Shown here: in pieces, positions 1 to 8,915 of the stretch
Layout of the letters: the number at the start of each line of letters is the position of its first letter
How positions within the stretch are numbered: position 1 is the first letter of the stretch
Assembly: GCA_964495595.1 (NCBI GenBank)
Contig: CAZBWH010000018.1
Span: 1 to 47,614, forward strand
Length of the DNA stretch: 47,614 nucleotides
DNA from: CALMFQ01 sp964495595
Lineage (GTDB): Bacteria > Pseudomonadota > Gammaproteobacteria > Burkholderiales > SCOH01
Direction of reading: 5' to 3'
The notes under the pieces: generated by a model
The model's input: only the letters and a program-made list of their open reading frames with translations
What the model was told of the DNA's origin: nothing
Databases searched by the model: none
Position numbers and translations under genes: made by a program

Positions 1-47
1 TAACTTCCGCTAACCGCGCTGCGACTGCGTCGCTGCAGAGAGGCCGA

Positions 48-76
48 ACTATACGTCCACCAAACCACCATGTCAA
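48..76 (-). promoter_or_regulatory. Strong sigma-70 promoter of rRNA/tRNA type, directed out of the left edge
   Basis: On the minus strand TTGACA (76-71) is followed after exactly 17 bp by TATAGT (53-48). An A/T-tract resembling an UP element lies upstream (about 77-110), and a GC-rich discriminator (TCGGCCTC) lies downstream. A consensus -35, near-consensus -10, AT-rich upstream element and GC-rich discriminator together are typical of stringently controlled stable-RNA promoters. The transcribed gene lies outside the window, so an rRNA or tRNA operon is an inference. Confidence 0.6.
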
Positions 77-127
77 ACAATTTTTTTCAAAAACAATTGC
101 ACCGCGTAGCGAAACAGACTCAACCAT

Positions 128-171
128 TTGTTGTTAAAGCAATTTAACAACAAGCACCCCGCAGTGCGGGG
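128..171. terminator. Tandem hairpins downstream of purL
   Basis: Two adjacent perfect hairpins are visible. The first has an 11-bp AT-rich stem (128-138 with 143-153) and a GCAA loop. The second has a 6-bp GC stem (157-162 with 166-171) and a 3-nt loop. Read from purL (minus strand), the GC hairpin comes first and is followed by the T-rich sequence TGCTTGTTGTT, which fits a rho-independent terminator. The AT-rich stem may act as a second pause or processing element. Confidence 0.5.
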
Positions 172-191
172 CGACGATTATTGGATCAAAC

Positions 192-3100
192 TCAGCCGAT
201 CCATTTTCGAGCATTACGGAATATGCGCATCCAGCCGGCATCTTCACCCCAGTGATCAGGATGCCAGGACAACTGTACCGTTCGATGTGCCCGCTCTGGG
301 TGGGGCATCATGATGGTGAAACGGCCATCGACAGTGGTTACGCCCGTGATACCTTTAGGTGAGCCGTTCGGGTTGTATGGATACGCCTCGGTTGCTCTCC
401 CTTTATGATCAACATAACGTAAGGCAGCGACCACATTCTTTTGTGCGGCAGCACTGGAAAATTCAGCTCGACCTTCTCCATGAGAGACAACAATTGGCAA
501 TTTGCTTCCGGCCATGCCTTGCAAAAACAGAGAGGGGCTATCCAGTATCTCTGCCATCACTAACCGGGCCTCAAACTGCTCTGACTCATTACGCCCGAAA
601 TGTGGCCAAAACTCAGCGCCTGGGATAATGGACTTGAGGTTACTCATCATCTGGCAACCGTTACAAACCCCCAATGCAAACGTATCCCTCCGCTGGAAAA
701 ACGCCTCAAATTGCTCTCTTGCACGGCCATTGAACAGGATAGTCTTGGCCCACCCTTCTCCCGCCCCTAGCACATCACCATAGGAAAATCCGCCGCAAGC
801 GGCCAAGCCCGTTACCTGCCTTAACGAGAACCGGCCGGCCAGAATATCGCTCATATGGACGTCCAGCGCTTCAAATCCCGCCTTGGTAAAGGCTGCAGCC
901 ATTTCACCCTGGCTGTTGACCCCCTGCTCCCGAAGAATGGCAACTCGGGGCTTGGCTCCATTGTTTATGAATGGGGCCGCAACATCCTGGGCAAGATTGA
1001 ACGTCAATTCGACATATAGCCCCTTGTCGTTCTTGTCGAGAATACGGTCATATTCGGAATCGGCGCAGTCCGGATTATCACGCAGCCGTTGCATCTGATA
1101 ACTGGTTTCTGACCAGGCTCGCTGCAAGACTGTGCGAGCCTCTTGAAATACGGTCTTGTTGTTACGTTTGATTTTCAGCTTATCATCCGAGGAAATCGAT
1201 CCAATGACATACAATTCGCTGCGGATGCCGGCAGTAAAAAATGCGGCCATCACCGCCGAGGTGTCGGCGCGACGACACTGGATCACCGCACCCAGCTCTT
1301 CGTTGAACAAAACGCCCATGATGCGGCCATTCTCCGCTCGCAACACGTCCTCTGAGGTAACCTCCCCATATTCGCGCTCTGCACGACGACGCTCGAAACA
1401 CAACTCGTCAATCTCAATATTCAACCCAACATGGCTGGCGAACATCATTTCGCACAAGGTAATAAACAAGCCGCCATCTGCACGATCGTGATACGCCAGC
1501 AATTTGCCGTCCCGATTCAGGCTCTGAATCACATTGAAAAACGCAACCAAGCGAGCGGGATTAACCACATCGGGATTGAAGTCACCGATCTGCTTATACA
1601 CTTGGGCCAATGCAGATCCACCCAGGCGACACTTGCCGCCCCCCAGATCAATCAGAATCAAATCTGTGTCGCCAACATCCGTCCTCAACTCTGGAGTTAG
1701 CGTACGACGGACATCCTGAACCGGAGCGAACGCCGATACGATCAAAGACAGAGGCGAAGTAACCGACTTCAGCTGACCACGGTCCTGCCAGACCGACTTC
1801 ATCGACAGCGAATCCTTGCCAACCGGGATACTGATCCCCAGGCTCTGCGACAATTCGGATACCGCCTGCACGGTATCGTAAAGCCTCGCATCCTCGCCCT
1901 CATGACCTGCAGCTGCCATCCAGTTGGCAGACAATTTGATATCTGAGATCTGGGCAATATCGGCGGCAGCGATATTGGTAATGGCCTCACCGATCGCCAT
2001 CCGACCCGATGCTGGGCCACTGATCAAGGCCAGCGGCGTACGCTCCCCCATGGCCATTGCTTCACCACAATGCGCAACATATCCCATTGCGGTCACGGCA
2101 ACATCCGCCACAGGTATCTGCCAGCGCCCTACCATCTGATCGCGAACCGTGAGTCCACCCACGGTACGATCACCGATGGTAATCAGAAAAGATTTGTCAG
2201 CGACGGCAGGCAATCGAAGCACCCGCAATGCAGCCTCTTCCAGGTTGAGAGTCGACGAATCGAACCGCGGCAACTCTAGCTCCTTGCGCACTACATCCCG
2301 CAGCATTTTGGGTGGTTTGCCCAGCAGCACCGACATTTCCATTTCGACCGGCTTGTTTCCGAACAATTCATCGGCGACTTCCAGACGCTCCTCCTGCGTG
2401 GCGACTCCCAACACTGAATACGGGCACCGCTCGCGCTCGCAGATAGCCGCGAAACGCGCCAAATCCGGCTCCTGAATCGCCAGGACATAACGCTCCTGTG
2501 ATTCGTTGCACCAGATTTCCTTGGGCGACATCCCCTTCTCCTCGATTGCAATCCTGCGCAGCTGAAGGCTTCCGCCCCGGCCAGAGCCGTGCACCAGCTC
2601 TGGCATCGCGTTCGATAATCCGCCAGCGCCCACGTCATGAATAGACAGGATCGGGTTTGATTCACCAAGCTGCCAACAGCGGTCAATCACCTCCTGCGCC
2701 CGCCTTTGGATTTCAGGATTGCCACGCTGCACGGAATCGAAATCGAGATCGGCCGTATTGATCCCTGCGTCCATCGACGAAGCTGCACCGCCCCCCATGC
2801 CGATCAACAACCCTGGGCCACCCAACTGAATCAAAAGCGCGCCAACCGGCAATGCCTGCTTGTGCACCTGGAGCTCATCGATATTACCCAATCCGCCAGC
2901 AATCATGATCGGCTTGTGGTAGCCGCGCATTTCTCCACTCACCCACTCTTCGTAGGTACGGAAGTACCCGGCAAGGTTCGGGCGGCCAAATTCGTTATTG
3001 AAGGCTGCGCCGCCAATCGGACCATCAAGCATGATCTGCAACGGACTGGAAATACGTTCCGGGCGACCGTAACTTTGTTCGACAGCCTCTTTGCCATCGT

Positions 3101-4166
3101 ATCGCTCCCAAGGCTGGCAAAAGCCGGGAATATTCAGATTCGACACAGAAAACCCGGTCAGACCGGCCTTAGGCCTGGAACCCCGGCCCGTCGCACCTTC
3201 GTCGCGTATCTCTCCCCCTGAGCCGGTTGCCGCACCGGCAAACGGGGAAATGGCCGTTGGATGATTATGGGTTTCAACCTTCATCAGGATATGGGTCGGC
3301 CGTTGCTGCCAAATCCACTCGCCAGTCTGAGGATCGGGCTGCAGACGATCGACCGTAGCTCCGGCAATTACCGATGAGTTATCCGAATAGGCAACCAAGG
3401 TCCCTTCCGGGTGAGCTTTGTGCGTTTCCTTGATCCAATGGAACAGGCTCTTTTCCTGAGCCTTTCCGTCGATGATGAAATCAGCGTTGAATATCTTGTG
3501 CCGGCAATGCTCGGAATTGGCCTGAGCAAACATCATCAACTCGACATCGGTCGGATTGCGGCCAATTTCCAGGAAACTATCGAGGAGATAATCCATTTCG
3601 TCAGCGCTCAGGGCTAATCCCAACTGGTTATTGGCCTGAGTGAGCGCATCACGCCCTCCGCTGAGGACATCGACCGACGCCAGCGGCTGTGGATCAATAT
3701 GCTGAAACAGTCTTTCTGCGTCTGCAAAACCATCGAAAACCGACTCGGTCATCCGATCATGCAGCAATGGCAGAATGATGCGGCGATCCGCCTCGGACAA
3801 TTTACCGGAGGCCTTCTTGACAAATACTGCAACGACCCGCTCTACACGGTTTACGCTGGATAGCCCTGCGTTATGCACAATATCGGTTGCTTTGGATGAC
3901 CAAGGCGAGATAGTGCCAATTCGTGGCGAAATCAGCAGCATTTCACCCATTTCACCCGCCGCATCTGCCTTGTGGCCGTAAGTCAACAACTGGCTCAGCG
4001 CCGATTGCTCCTCTGCGGACAAGGGTTCAGCGATTTCAGCAAAGTGCCAGTATTCGGCATAGATATGTTGGATTTCTGCTCCGGCCTCGGCAAATACACG
4101 CAACAATTTTTGCAAACGAAACGAAGAAAGCGCACTACCGCCGCGCAGCTTGATGACTTGAGCCAT
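192..4166 (-). CDS. purL: Phosphoribosylformylglycinamidine synthase (FGAM synthase), large single-chain form
   Basis: This cytosolic enzyme converts FGAR, glutamine and ATP to FGAM in the fourth step of de novo purine synthesis. The 1324-aa length matches the single-chain proteobacterial PurL. The N-terminal PurS-like region is followed by the SEHCRHK signature (about residue 218), the two AIRS-like ATP-binding halves with Gly-rich motifs (GSGGEIRDEG; HDVGAGGLSNA), and a C-terminal class I glutamine amidotransferase domain. The amidotransferase shows the nucleophile Cys in GVCNGCQM and a terminal His-Glu in MMPHPER. The ATG at 4166 is preceded by GGGAG at 5-bp spacing. The gene is monocistronic, divergent from msrA, and ends before the hairpins at 128-171. 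Confidence 0.97.
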   Translation of the reverse strand: MAQVIKLRGGSALSSFRLQKLLRVFAEAGAEIQHIYAEYWHFAEIAEPLSAEEQSALSQLLTYGHKADAAGEMGEMLLISPRIGTISPWSSKATDIVHNAGLSSVNRVERVVAVFVKKASGKLSEADRRIILPLLHDRMTESVFDGFADAERLFQHIDPQPLASVDVLSGGRDALTQANNQLGLALSADEMDYLLDSFLEIGRNPTDVELMMFAQANSEHCRHKIFNADFIIDGKAQEKSLFHWIKETHKAHPEGTLVAYSDNSSVIAGATVDRLQPDPQTGEWIWQQRPTHILMKVETHNHPTAISPFAGAATGSGGEIRDEGATGRGSRPKAGLTGFSVSNLNIPGFCQPWERYDGKEAVEQSYGRPERISSPLQIMLDGPIGGAAFNNEFGRPNLAGYFRTYEEWVSGEMRGYHKPIMIAGGLGNIDELQVHKQALPVGALLIQLGGPGLLIGMGGGAASSMDAGINTADLDFDSVQRGNPEIQRRAQEVIDRCWQLGESNPILSIHDVGAGGLSNAMPELVHGSGRGGSLQLRRIAIEEKGMSPKEIWCNESQERYVLAIQEPDLARFAAICERERCPYSVLGVATQEERLEVADELFGNKPVEMEMSVLLGKPPKMLRDVVRKELELPRFDSSTLNLEEAALRVLRLPAVADKSFLITIGDRTVGGLTVRDQMVGRWQIPVADVAVTAMGYVAHCGEAMAMGERTPLALISGPASGRMAIGEAITNIAAADIAQISDIKLSANWMAAAGHEGEDARLYDTVQAVSELSQSLGISIPVGKDSLSMKSVWQDRGQLKSVTSPLSLIVSAFAPVQDVRRTLTPELRTDVGDTDLILIDLGGGKCRLGGSALAQVYKQIGDFNPDVVNPARLVAFFNVIQSLNRDGKLLAYHDRADGGLFITLCEMMFASHVGLNIEIDELCFERRRAEREYGEVTSEDVLRAENGRIMGVLFNEELGAVIQCRRADTSAVMAAFFTAGIRSELYVIGSISSDDKLKIKRNNKTVFQEARTVLQRAWSETSYQMQRLRDNPDCADSEYDRILDKNDKGLYVELTFNLAQDVAAPFINNGAKPRVAILREQGVNSQGEMAAAFTKAGFEALDVHMSDILAGRFSLRQVTGLAACGGFSYGDVLGAGEGWAKTILFNGRAREQFEAFFQRRDTFALGVCNGCQMMSNLKSIIPGAEFWPHFGRNESEQFEARLVMAEILDSPSLFLQGMAGSKLPIVVSHGEGRAEFSSAAAQKNVVAALRYVDHKGRATEAYPYNPNGSPKGITGVTTVDGRFTIMMPHPERAHRTVQLSWHPDHWGEDAGWMRIFRNARKWIG

Positions 4167-4324
4167 GGAACTCCCAACCGATTGATTGCAGGTCTATCAG
4201 AAAGGGTGCAATGATACCCCATTCAGCAAGGAGAGATAATAACGCGCACGCCAACAGGAACATCCGTGGGTGATCGAACCGTCAGATGGACTGGCGCATG
4301 GCTGTTGCGAAAAGGGAAACACAG

Positions 4325-4891
4325 ATGAAGCAGACAAGGTCGGAATATGCCACACTGGGAGGCGGGTGCTTCTGGTGCACTGAAGCCGTTTTCAGGCGCG
4401 CACCGGGCGTCCTTGAGACGGCTTGCGGGTATTCCGCAGGCTCCATGAAAAGCCCGGACTACCAGGCAGTCTGCTCTGGACGAACCGGCCACGCAGAAGT
4501 GATCCAGCTGCAGTTTGATCCAGAAATCATCAGTTACCCACAGTTACTGGATATATTTTTTGCTATCCATGATCCAACCGCCCCGCATCGACAGGGAGCG
4601 GATATCGGGACACAATATCGTTCGATCATCCTGTACAACTCGACCGAACAACACGATGCCGCTTTCGCCGCTATCATCGAGCAGACAAAACAACGGCAAT
4701 GCCCGGTCGCCACTGAATTAGAAGCTGCCAGCCACTTCTATCGCGCAGAAGACGCACATCAAGATTACTACGGACGCCACCCTGACCAACCGTATTGCAG
4801 AGCAGTTATCCTACCCAAGATCAGCTATCTGAAGGACGTTGGCCGAGCGGAGAAGGGGCCGGAAACACCGGCGGGCAACGATAACGAATAG
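4325..4891 (+). CDS. msrA: Peptide methionine (S)-S-oxide reductase
   Basis: MsrA reduces methionine-S-sulfoxide in proteins and is recycled by thioredoxin. The protein has the family signature GGGCFWC near the N-terminus, where the first Cys is catalytic, then CSGRTGHAE and the HDPT region typical of MsrA. The length, about 188 aa, is normal. The ATG at 4325 is preferred over the in-frame 4286 start, because a purine-rich AAAGGGAAA lies about 10 bp upstream and homology begins right after it. The 3' end overlaps the convergent mutarotase gene by 71 bp, so the two transcripts are antisense there. Confidence 0.95.
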   Translation: MKQTRSEYATLGGGCFWCTEAVFRRAPGVLETACGYSAGSMKSPDYQAVCSGRTGHAEVIQLQFDPEIISYPQLLDIFFAIHDPTAPHRQGADIGTQYRSIILYNSTEQHDAAFAAIIEQTKQRQCPVATELEAASHFYRAEDAHQDYYGRHPDQPYCRAVILPKISYLKDVGRAEKGPETPAGNDNE

Positions 4892-5768
4892 TGACCGCGC
4901 TGGTATGCGCCTCTCCCGCCGCTATCAGGATGCCGCTGGATGCCACGTTCCCACACTCCACGCAAATCATCTGGCGAAAAGCCTCCGCATCCATATCTTC
5001 CAGCGATGCGGCTTTCTCCCGCCAGGGGTTCCATACCACAGCACTGGCACAGTGTTCGCTCTGGATCAGGAGCTCAGACCCTGTCAGCGAATCGCGCAGC
5101 GAGTACTCCCCCCCCGCATCCGGAAACACTGAATCACAGGCCTGGAGCACTCTGAGCGGACCCTGCTGCAGCAAATCCGACCGCCCCAGCAGCTTGTCAA
5201 TATAAGGGCGTCCATCCAACCCGGTCAGCGAGGCATGTGCGACATCGCTGACTGGAAAATAGCCGTGAAAAGCGTAGCTCATGGACATTGGCACGCTATC
5301 CAGATTGACGACACAGAAATCCACACGCATCGACGCCCCCAACTGGAATGTCAACGATGCCTCGAAGCTGTGCGGCCACAGCGCTCGAGTATCTGCGCTA
5401 TCGCTCAACTGGAATCTGACAATCCAGGCATGTTCTTCCGGCCATAGGCCAGTGAGACGCCAGGGTACGTTGCGGGCAAAGCCATGAGCCGGTCGGTCAG
5501 GCGTGTCAGCCGGGCCGAACCAAGGCCAGCAAAGCGGCAGTCCGCCACGGATCGCCCGGCCCGGATGATCAAATGCCTTGCCCGAAAGCCAGAAAACAGG
5601 CGGCTGCCCGCGAAATCGCAATTGCAGCAGCTGCGCGCCCTGCAGGCAAAACCTTGCGCAGACGTCGTCAGCCACCAACTCCAGCATGATCAGTCCGCCC
5701 TCGGTGCGCCAGAAGCGAACCTGCTCGTATGCCTGAAAACGTGCCTGGTAGTCCTCAAGCGTCTGCAT
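4821..5768 (-). CDS. D-hexose-6-phosphate mutarotase (YeaD-like aldose 1-epimerase)
   Basis: This is a cytosolic galactose-mutarotase-fold enzyme that probably interconverts the alpha and beta anomers of glucose-6-phosphate. YeaD hallmarks are visible in order: LQGAQLL, RGGLPLCWPWFGP, HGFARN (catalytic His region), YAFHGYF, VVWNPWREKA and MICVECGNV (catalytic Glu region). The product is about 315 aa, slightly longer than Escherichia coli YeaD. The ATG at 5768 is preferred to an upstream TTG at 5780, though the ribosome-binding site is weak either way. The gene converges on msrA with a 71-bp overlap. No metabolic partner gene adjoins it. Confidence 0.88.
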   Translation of the reverse strand: MQTLEDYQARFQAYEQVRFWRTEGGLIMLELVADDVCARFCLQGAQLLQLRFRGQPPVFWLSGKAFDHPGRAIRGGLPLCWPWFGPADTPDRPAHGFARNVPWRLTGLWPEEHAWIVRFQLSDSADTRALWPHSFEASLTFQLGASMRVDFCVVNLDSVPMSMSYAFHGYFPVSDVAHASLTGLDGRPYIDKLLGRSDLLQQGPLRVLQACDSVFPDAGGEYSLRDSLTGSELLIQSEHCASAVVWNPWREKAASLEDMDAEAFRQMICVECGNVASSGILIAAGEAHTSAVTIRYRCPPVFPAPSPLGQRPSDS

Positions 5769-5944
5769 GAGCCACGCCAAACATCCCGAACTGGCGGCAA
5801 CGAAGGGGGAATGATGCCGAATTATTACAGCAAGAGGTCATGACGTTACCGAATCTGTCCAAGCCAGAAAAACCCAGACCTTACCTTGAGCCCAGACCCG
5901 AAACCATTCGGGAATGCCCTATGGCGCAGCCGGCAAGGCAACCA

Positions 5945-6682
5945 TCATGGGAAAGAAGCATTCAGGTAATAGGCGCCATTGGCGGCCGGGCGGCCAGCCA
6001 GCGAAAGCAATGGCTTGAGCGCCTCGCTTGACGAGCGTGGCTGCAACTCCAGGCGGACGGAGGTACCTCTCCCCGGATGCCAGTGACCACTCCCTTGCAC
6101 GCCCAACTCACCTTGCTCGGTACGAAGTGTGCCACGCAGCCCCTGGCGGACCGGGGAAAGAAGCAAATGGTAGGTCCCCAGCGCCGGCAAAGCCACCAGG
6201 TCCGATCCGGCATCATGCAAGCGCAGGGACATATCACCAGCAGGCGGCTCTGCTCCAATCGAGAATCCCGTACTCTGCAGCGCAAGCGTTCCTCGCATCC
6301 GATAGGTCTGCAGCGCCGGGCGAAATGCTACCAAGCCATCCACAGGAAAAGAAAAACCATTGGAACGAATGGTTAATTGCTGCAAGGCAGGCGACGTTTC
6401 CAGATCAAGAAAGTGGCGTGAATCGGACAGCCGCAATTCCAATCTGCCAACCAGCAGCCGCCAGCCTCCGAGCTGCCAGGAAACCTGCCCCAGCAGCGGC
6501 TTCTTTGTCCAGCGCAATTCGGTCATTTGCCCACGCCAGATCGTACCACCCGCCACATCAAGCTCCAGGCGGCCATGGCTGATTCGCTCCAGAAACGGTG
6601 GCAACACCGTTGCCGGAATCCGGATCACGAGACAAAGCAGCAATGACAAGACCCCGACCACTACCAGTCTCGAGGATTTCAA
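5945..6682 (-). CDS. gspN: Type II secretion system protein N
   Basis: GspN is an inner-membrane protein of the type II secretion apparatus with a large periplasmic part. One N-terminal transmembrane segment (LVVVGVLSLLLCLVI) is followed by the family pattern around AGGTIWRGQ, and the C-terminal half matches GspN (PALGTYHLLL, SGHWHPG, LLSLAGR). The start is taken as TTG at 6682, which overlaps the gspM stop (ATTGA) and has GGTGGA 9 bp upstream, giving 245 aa. The longer open frame to 6793 runs through gspM and has no support. This is the last gene of the gsp operon. Confidence 0.88.
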   Translation of the reverse strand: MKSSRLVVVGVLSLLLCLVIRIPATVLPPFLERISHGRLELDVAGGTIWRGQMTELRWTKKPLLGQVSWQLGGWRLLVGRLELRLSDSRHFLDLETSPALQQLTIRSNGFSFPVDGLVAFRPALQTYRMRGTLALQSTGFSIGAEPPAGDMSLRLHDAGSDLVALPALGTYHLLLSPVRQGLRGTLRTEQGELGVQGSGHWHPGRGTSVRLELQPRSSSEALKPLLSLAGRPAANGAYYLNASFP

Positions 6683-7134
6683 TGTCCAAATTCCACCAAA
6701 ACACGCACCTTGCCGGCACTTGGCTCCGCAACAAGATCGGCCATTTCCACTTGCCAGCCATTGCGCCGCATCGAATCGGCAAACGCCAGCCACTTAGCGA
6801 AATCGATGGACAAGAACTGTAGCCGGATTCGCTGGCTTCCCTGGAGCTGAGCCGACGGCACGTCAATCGATGCAGCCTTGGCAGCTTGATTCACGGCGAT
6901 CTCGGCCGACATGGCACTGGCCGAGGAGGGCCGCACTGTCTGCACCAATTGCCGAATCTGAGCCAGCGACTGCGCCTGGCGAGGCACGACTCGCAACAAC
7001 CTTGCCCGTGCGTCGAGCAAGGGCTGCCAGATGACGGCGTACAGCACCATCACCAGAACGGCAATAGCACCTCCGAGCACGATCTGCCGTTCGCGTACCG
7101 ACAGTTCGAGCCAATAGGCCCGCAGCCGCTCCAT
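6679..7134 (-). CDS. gspM: Type II secretion system protein M
   Basis: GspM is a small bitopic inner-membrane protein that binds GspL in the secretion platform. The 151-aa product begins with a short cytoplasmic stretch, MERLRAYWLELSVRERQIVL, the classic GspM opening. A transmembrane helix (about 19-37) and a periplasmic ferredoxin-like domain follow. The ATG at 7134 overlaps the gspL stop by one base (TAATG), indicating translational coupling, and its own stop overlaps gspN. Confidence 0.92.
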   Translation of the reverse strand: MERLRAYWLELSVRERQIVLGGAIAVLVMVLYAVIWQPLLDARARLLRVVPRQAQSLAQIRQLVQTVRPSSASAMSAEIAVNQAAKAASIDVPSAQLQGSQRIRLQFLSIDFAKWLAFADSMRRNGWQVEMADLVAEPSAGKVRVLVEFGH

Positions 7135-8363
7135 TATCCACCTCGCTTGATAATCAGCTCCCAACTGGTGCCGGACTCGATTGCACGCTGCTCGACAGCC
7201 AGCCCTGCCGCTCTGAGACGACCGGCCAATGCATCAAGCTGCGCCCCTTCAACTGCAGCCACCCGAATGGCCATTCCACCCGAAGAGAATCGCAAAGACT
7301 CCAGCCGTGCGGGAGCGACGAGCGGAGCGATCTGCTCAGCCATCGACAGAAATCCACCTTGATTCGTTTTAGCCTGCAGAGCGCGTTGAACTTGCGTCAC
7401 CGGGTCGATCAACGGGCCGGCAGTAATGACTCTACGCGCAGCCAGCTCGACTTCGCGCTCCAGTGCACGTGATTGCCGCGACAGCATCCACCAGTCAGCC
7501 ACCACGCCCAGCGCAGCAACCAAGGCCAGCAAACCGGCAAGAATAGCGGGCACACGCACCTGCGGCCAGTCTATTCGGGAAAGGGCGGAATGGCCAAACC
7601 CCTGCTGCAGCAAATTGACACGCTCAGGGCACAGCGACGCACTGCGCCAATCCCAGCCAGCCCTCCACTCGACAGGCACCGGACCTTGGGCAGCCCATGC
7701 TGCCTGCTCCGCACCATCAACACCTGCAGGCAAATGCACCAGCAGCTTTTCGGGTGGCGTGGATGATTTCCTGAGAGCCAGCGAAAGGGAAACCGGCCAC
7801 TGCTCGGCATCGGCAGCAAAGCGTACAAGACCCGAAGGAGTGCGCACAACGATGTCAGACTGAATCACGGCACCCTGCCAGACAGTCGTATCAATCGGCA
7901 GGCAATCGGCCTCGCTGAATACCGCTGTTGGGCGAACGCCGTTTGTAGTCAGCAGCTTGAGAGATGCAGCCAGCCAATCCCGAGCAACCATGGCAACAGG
8001 CCAGCCAAAGGCAGTACAACGTGCGGCCGCTGCAATATGGCATTGCTCGGGAGGCAGCAAAGACCGGTCTTCCAGACAAAAGGGAAGTAACTTGGGCAAA
8101 TTACGACGCTGGGATTCGGGAATATCGAGCCAAGCGAGCAGCACACGATCTGCTGGCAAAAGCACCTCTACCCGTCGCGCATTCAGCCACTTGGCAGGAA
8201 CGGACGCCCCTGAGCCCTGCTCCAAGAGAAGATGATCCTGACCCAAGGCGACCCAATGACATGGATCGCCAGCCAGCGCATTATCTGCAGAAAAGAAAAT
8301 CCGAAGCGAGTGCAAAGAAGCTATTTGGTATTGATCAACACTCGGGAGCGGGTGCCAGACCAA
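7134..8363 (-). CDS. gspL: Type II secretion system protein L
   Basis: GspL links the secretion ATPase GspE to the inner-membrane platform. It has an actin-like cytoplasmic domain (opening LRIFFSADNALAG, with LPFCLEDRSLL near residue 95), a transmembrane helix (about residues 270-290, VPAILAGLLALVAALGVVAD) and a periplasmic ferredoxin-like domain. No ATG start is available. TTG at 8363 has GGAGGG 5-6 bp upstream, but it lies inside the preceding gene. TTG at 8315, just after the preceding stop, gives a more family-like N-terminus but has no visible ribosome-binding site. The stop overlaps the gspM start. Confidence 0.92.
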   Translation of the reverse strand: MVWHPLPSVDQYQIASLHSLRIFFSADNALAGDPCHWVALGQDHLLLEQGSGASVPAKWLNARRVEVLLPADRVLLAWLDIPESQRRNLPKLLPFCLEDRSLLPPEQCHIAAAARCTAFGWPVAMVARDWLAASLKLLTTNGVRPTAVFSEADCLPIDTTVWQGAVIQSDIVVRTPSGLVRFAADAEQWPVSLSLALRKSSTPPEKLLVHLPAGVDGAEQAAWAAQGPVPVEWRAGWDWRSASLCPERVNLLQQGFGHSALSRIDWPQVRVPAILAGLLALVAALGVVADWWMLSRQSRALEREVELAARRVITAGPLIDPVTQVQRALQAKTNQGGFLSMAEQIAPLVAPARLESLRFSSGGMAIRVAAVEGAQLDALAGRLRAAGLAVEQRAIESGTSWELIIKRGG

Positions 8364-8794
8364 TCCATCCCTCCGCCAGCCAAACCACCTAGCGAATTAC
8401 CGCCAAACAGGTTGGTGTTGCTGTTATTGCCCTGGCCGACCTTCATGTTGGCATCGCCACCGCTTCCAGCCATCACGTCACGCCATCCATCCCGTGAGGC
8501 ATCGTAGTTGGGCAGCTGCTGACGGTCAAGCAGGTTCCGGTCGGTATTTTCCTTGTTGACGAAGTCGTTGGTTCCCGCAGCAGACTGGCGAAGCGAGGAA
8601 CGCATTTCGGCCAGTTCTTCTTCCGATTTTTTCTTGTCAGCTTCTGTCGTACGGTAAGTAAAGATACCGTTATTGTTGAGGCCGGAGACATCGGACAGGG
8701 AAGAGTCATCCATCGGCATGACATCTGCCCACACATTGCCGGCAACAAACGCGGCAGCCAAACTGCCGATCATGGAAATACGAAAAGTTTTCAT
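8321..8794 (-). CDS. Exported 157-aa protein of unknown function inside the gsp operon
   Basis: This is not a standard Gsp component. It has a clear signal peptide (MKTFRISMIGSLAAAFVAG..) with probable cleavage after NVWA. The mature N-terminus then reads MPMDDSSLSDVSG, which resembles the M-D-D-x-x-L-S-x-V-x-G motif seen near the mature start of some exported FilA/DUF6160-like proteins; that similarity is from memory only. The middle is a charged, probably helical segment (TEADKKKSEEELAEMRSSLR). The tail is rich in Gly and Asn. It is therefore periplasmic or secreted. AGAGGGG lies about 9 bp upstream of the ATG. It may have its own promoter in the 117-bp gap after gspK, and it overlaps the putative gspL start. 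Function is unknown. Confidence 0.8.
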   Translation of the reverse strand: MKTFRISMIGSLAAAFVAGNVWADVMPMDDSSLSDVSGLNNNGIFTYRTTEADKKKSEEELAEMRSSLRQSAAGTNDFVNKENTDRNLLDRQQLPNYDASRDGWRDVMAGSGGDANMKVGQGNNSNTNLFGGNSLGGLAGGGMDWSGTRSRVLINTK

Positions 8795-8888
8795 CCTCAG
8801 GTTCCCCTCTTGACGGAACGGGTTGCTTCCAGCCGTTGTAAGTCATTTTGTGGCTGTTTCGTCATTGTACAAGCACTGCCCGAAAAGA

Positions 8889-8915
8889 AAAATACCATTT
8901 GAATATTATTGTCAA
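8889..8915 (-). promoter_or_regulatory. Candidate internal promoter for the exported gene and gspLMN
   Basis: A perfect TTGACA (8915-8910, overlapping the gspK stop) is followed after 15 bp by TATTTT (8894-8889). A second possible -10, TACAAT (8869-8864), lies downstream without a good -35. The gap after gspK (117 bp) contrasts with the overlapping genes upstream and is AT-rich, consistent with a separate promoter. The spacer is shorter than optimal, so this is tentative. Confidence 0.4.

Noticed and set aside
5781..5944. Possible small gene between gspN and the mutarotase
   Set aside because: The only frame (5840-6031 plus) runs into gspN antisense, is Pro/Arg-rich and has no ribosome-binding site.
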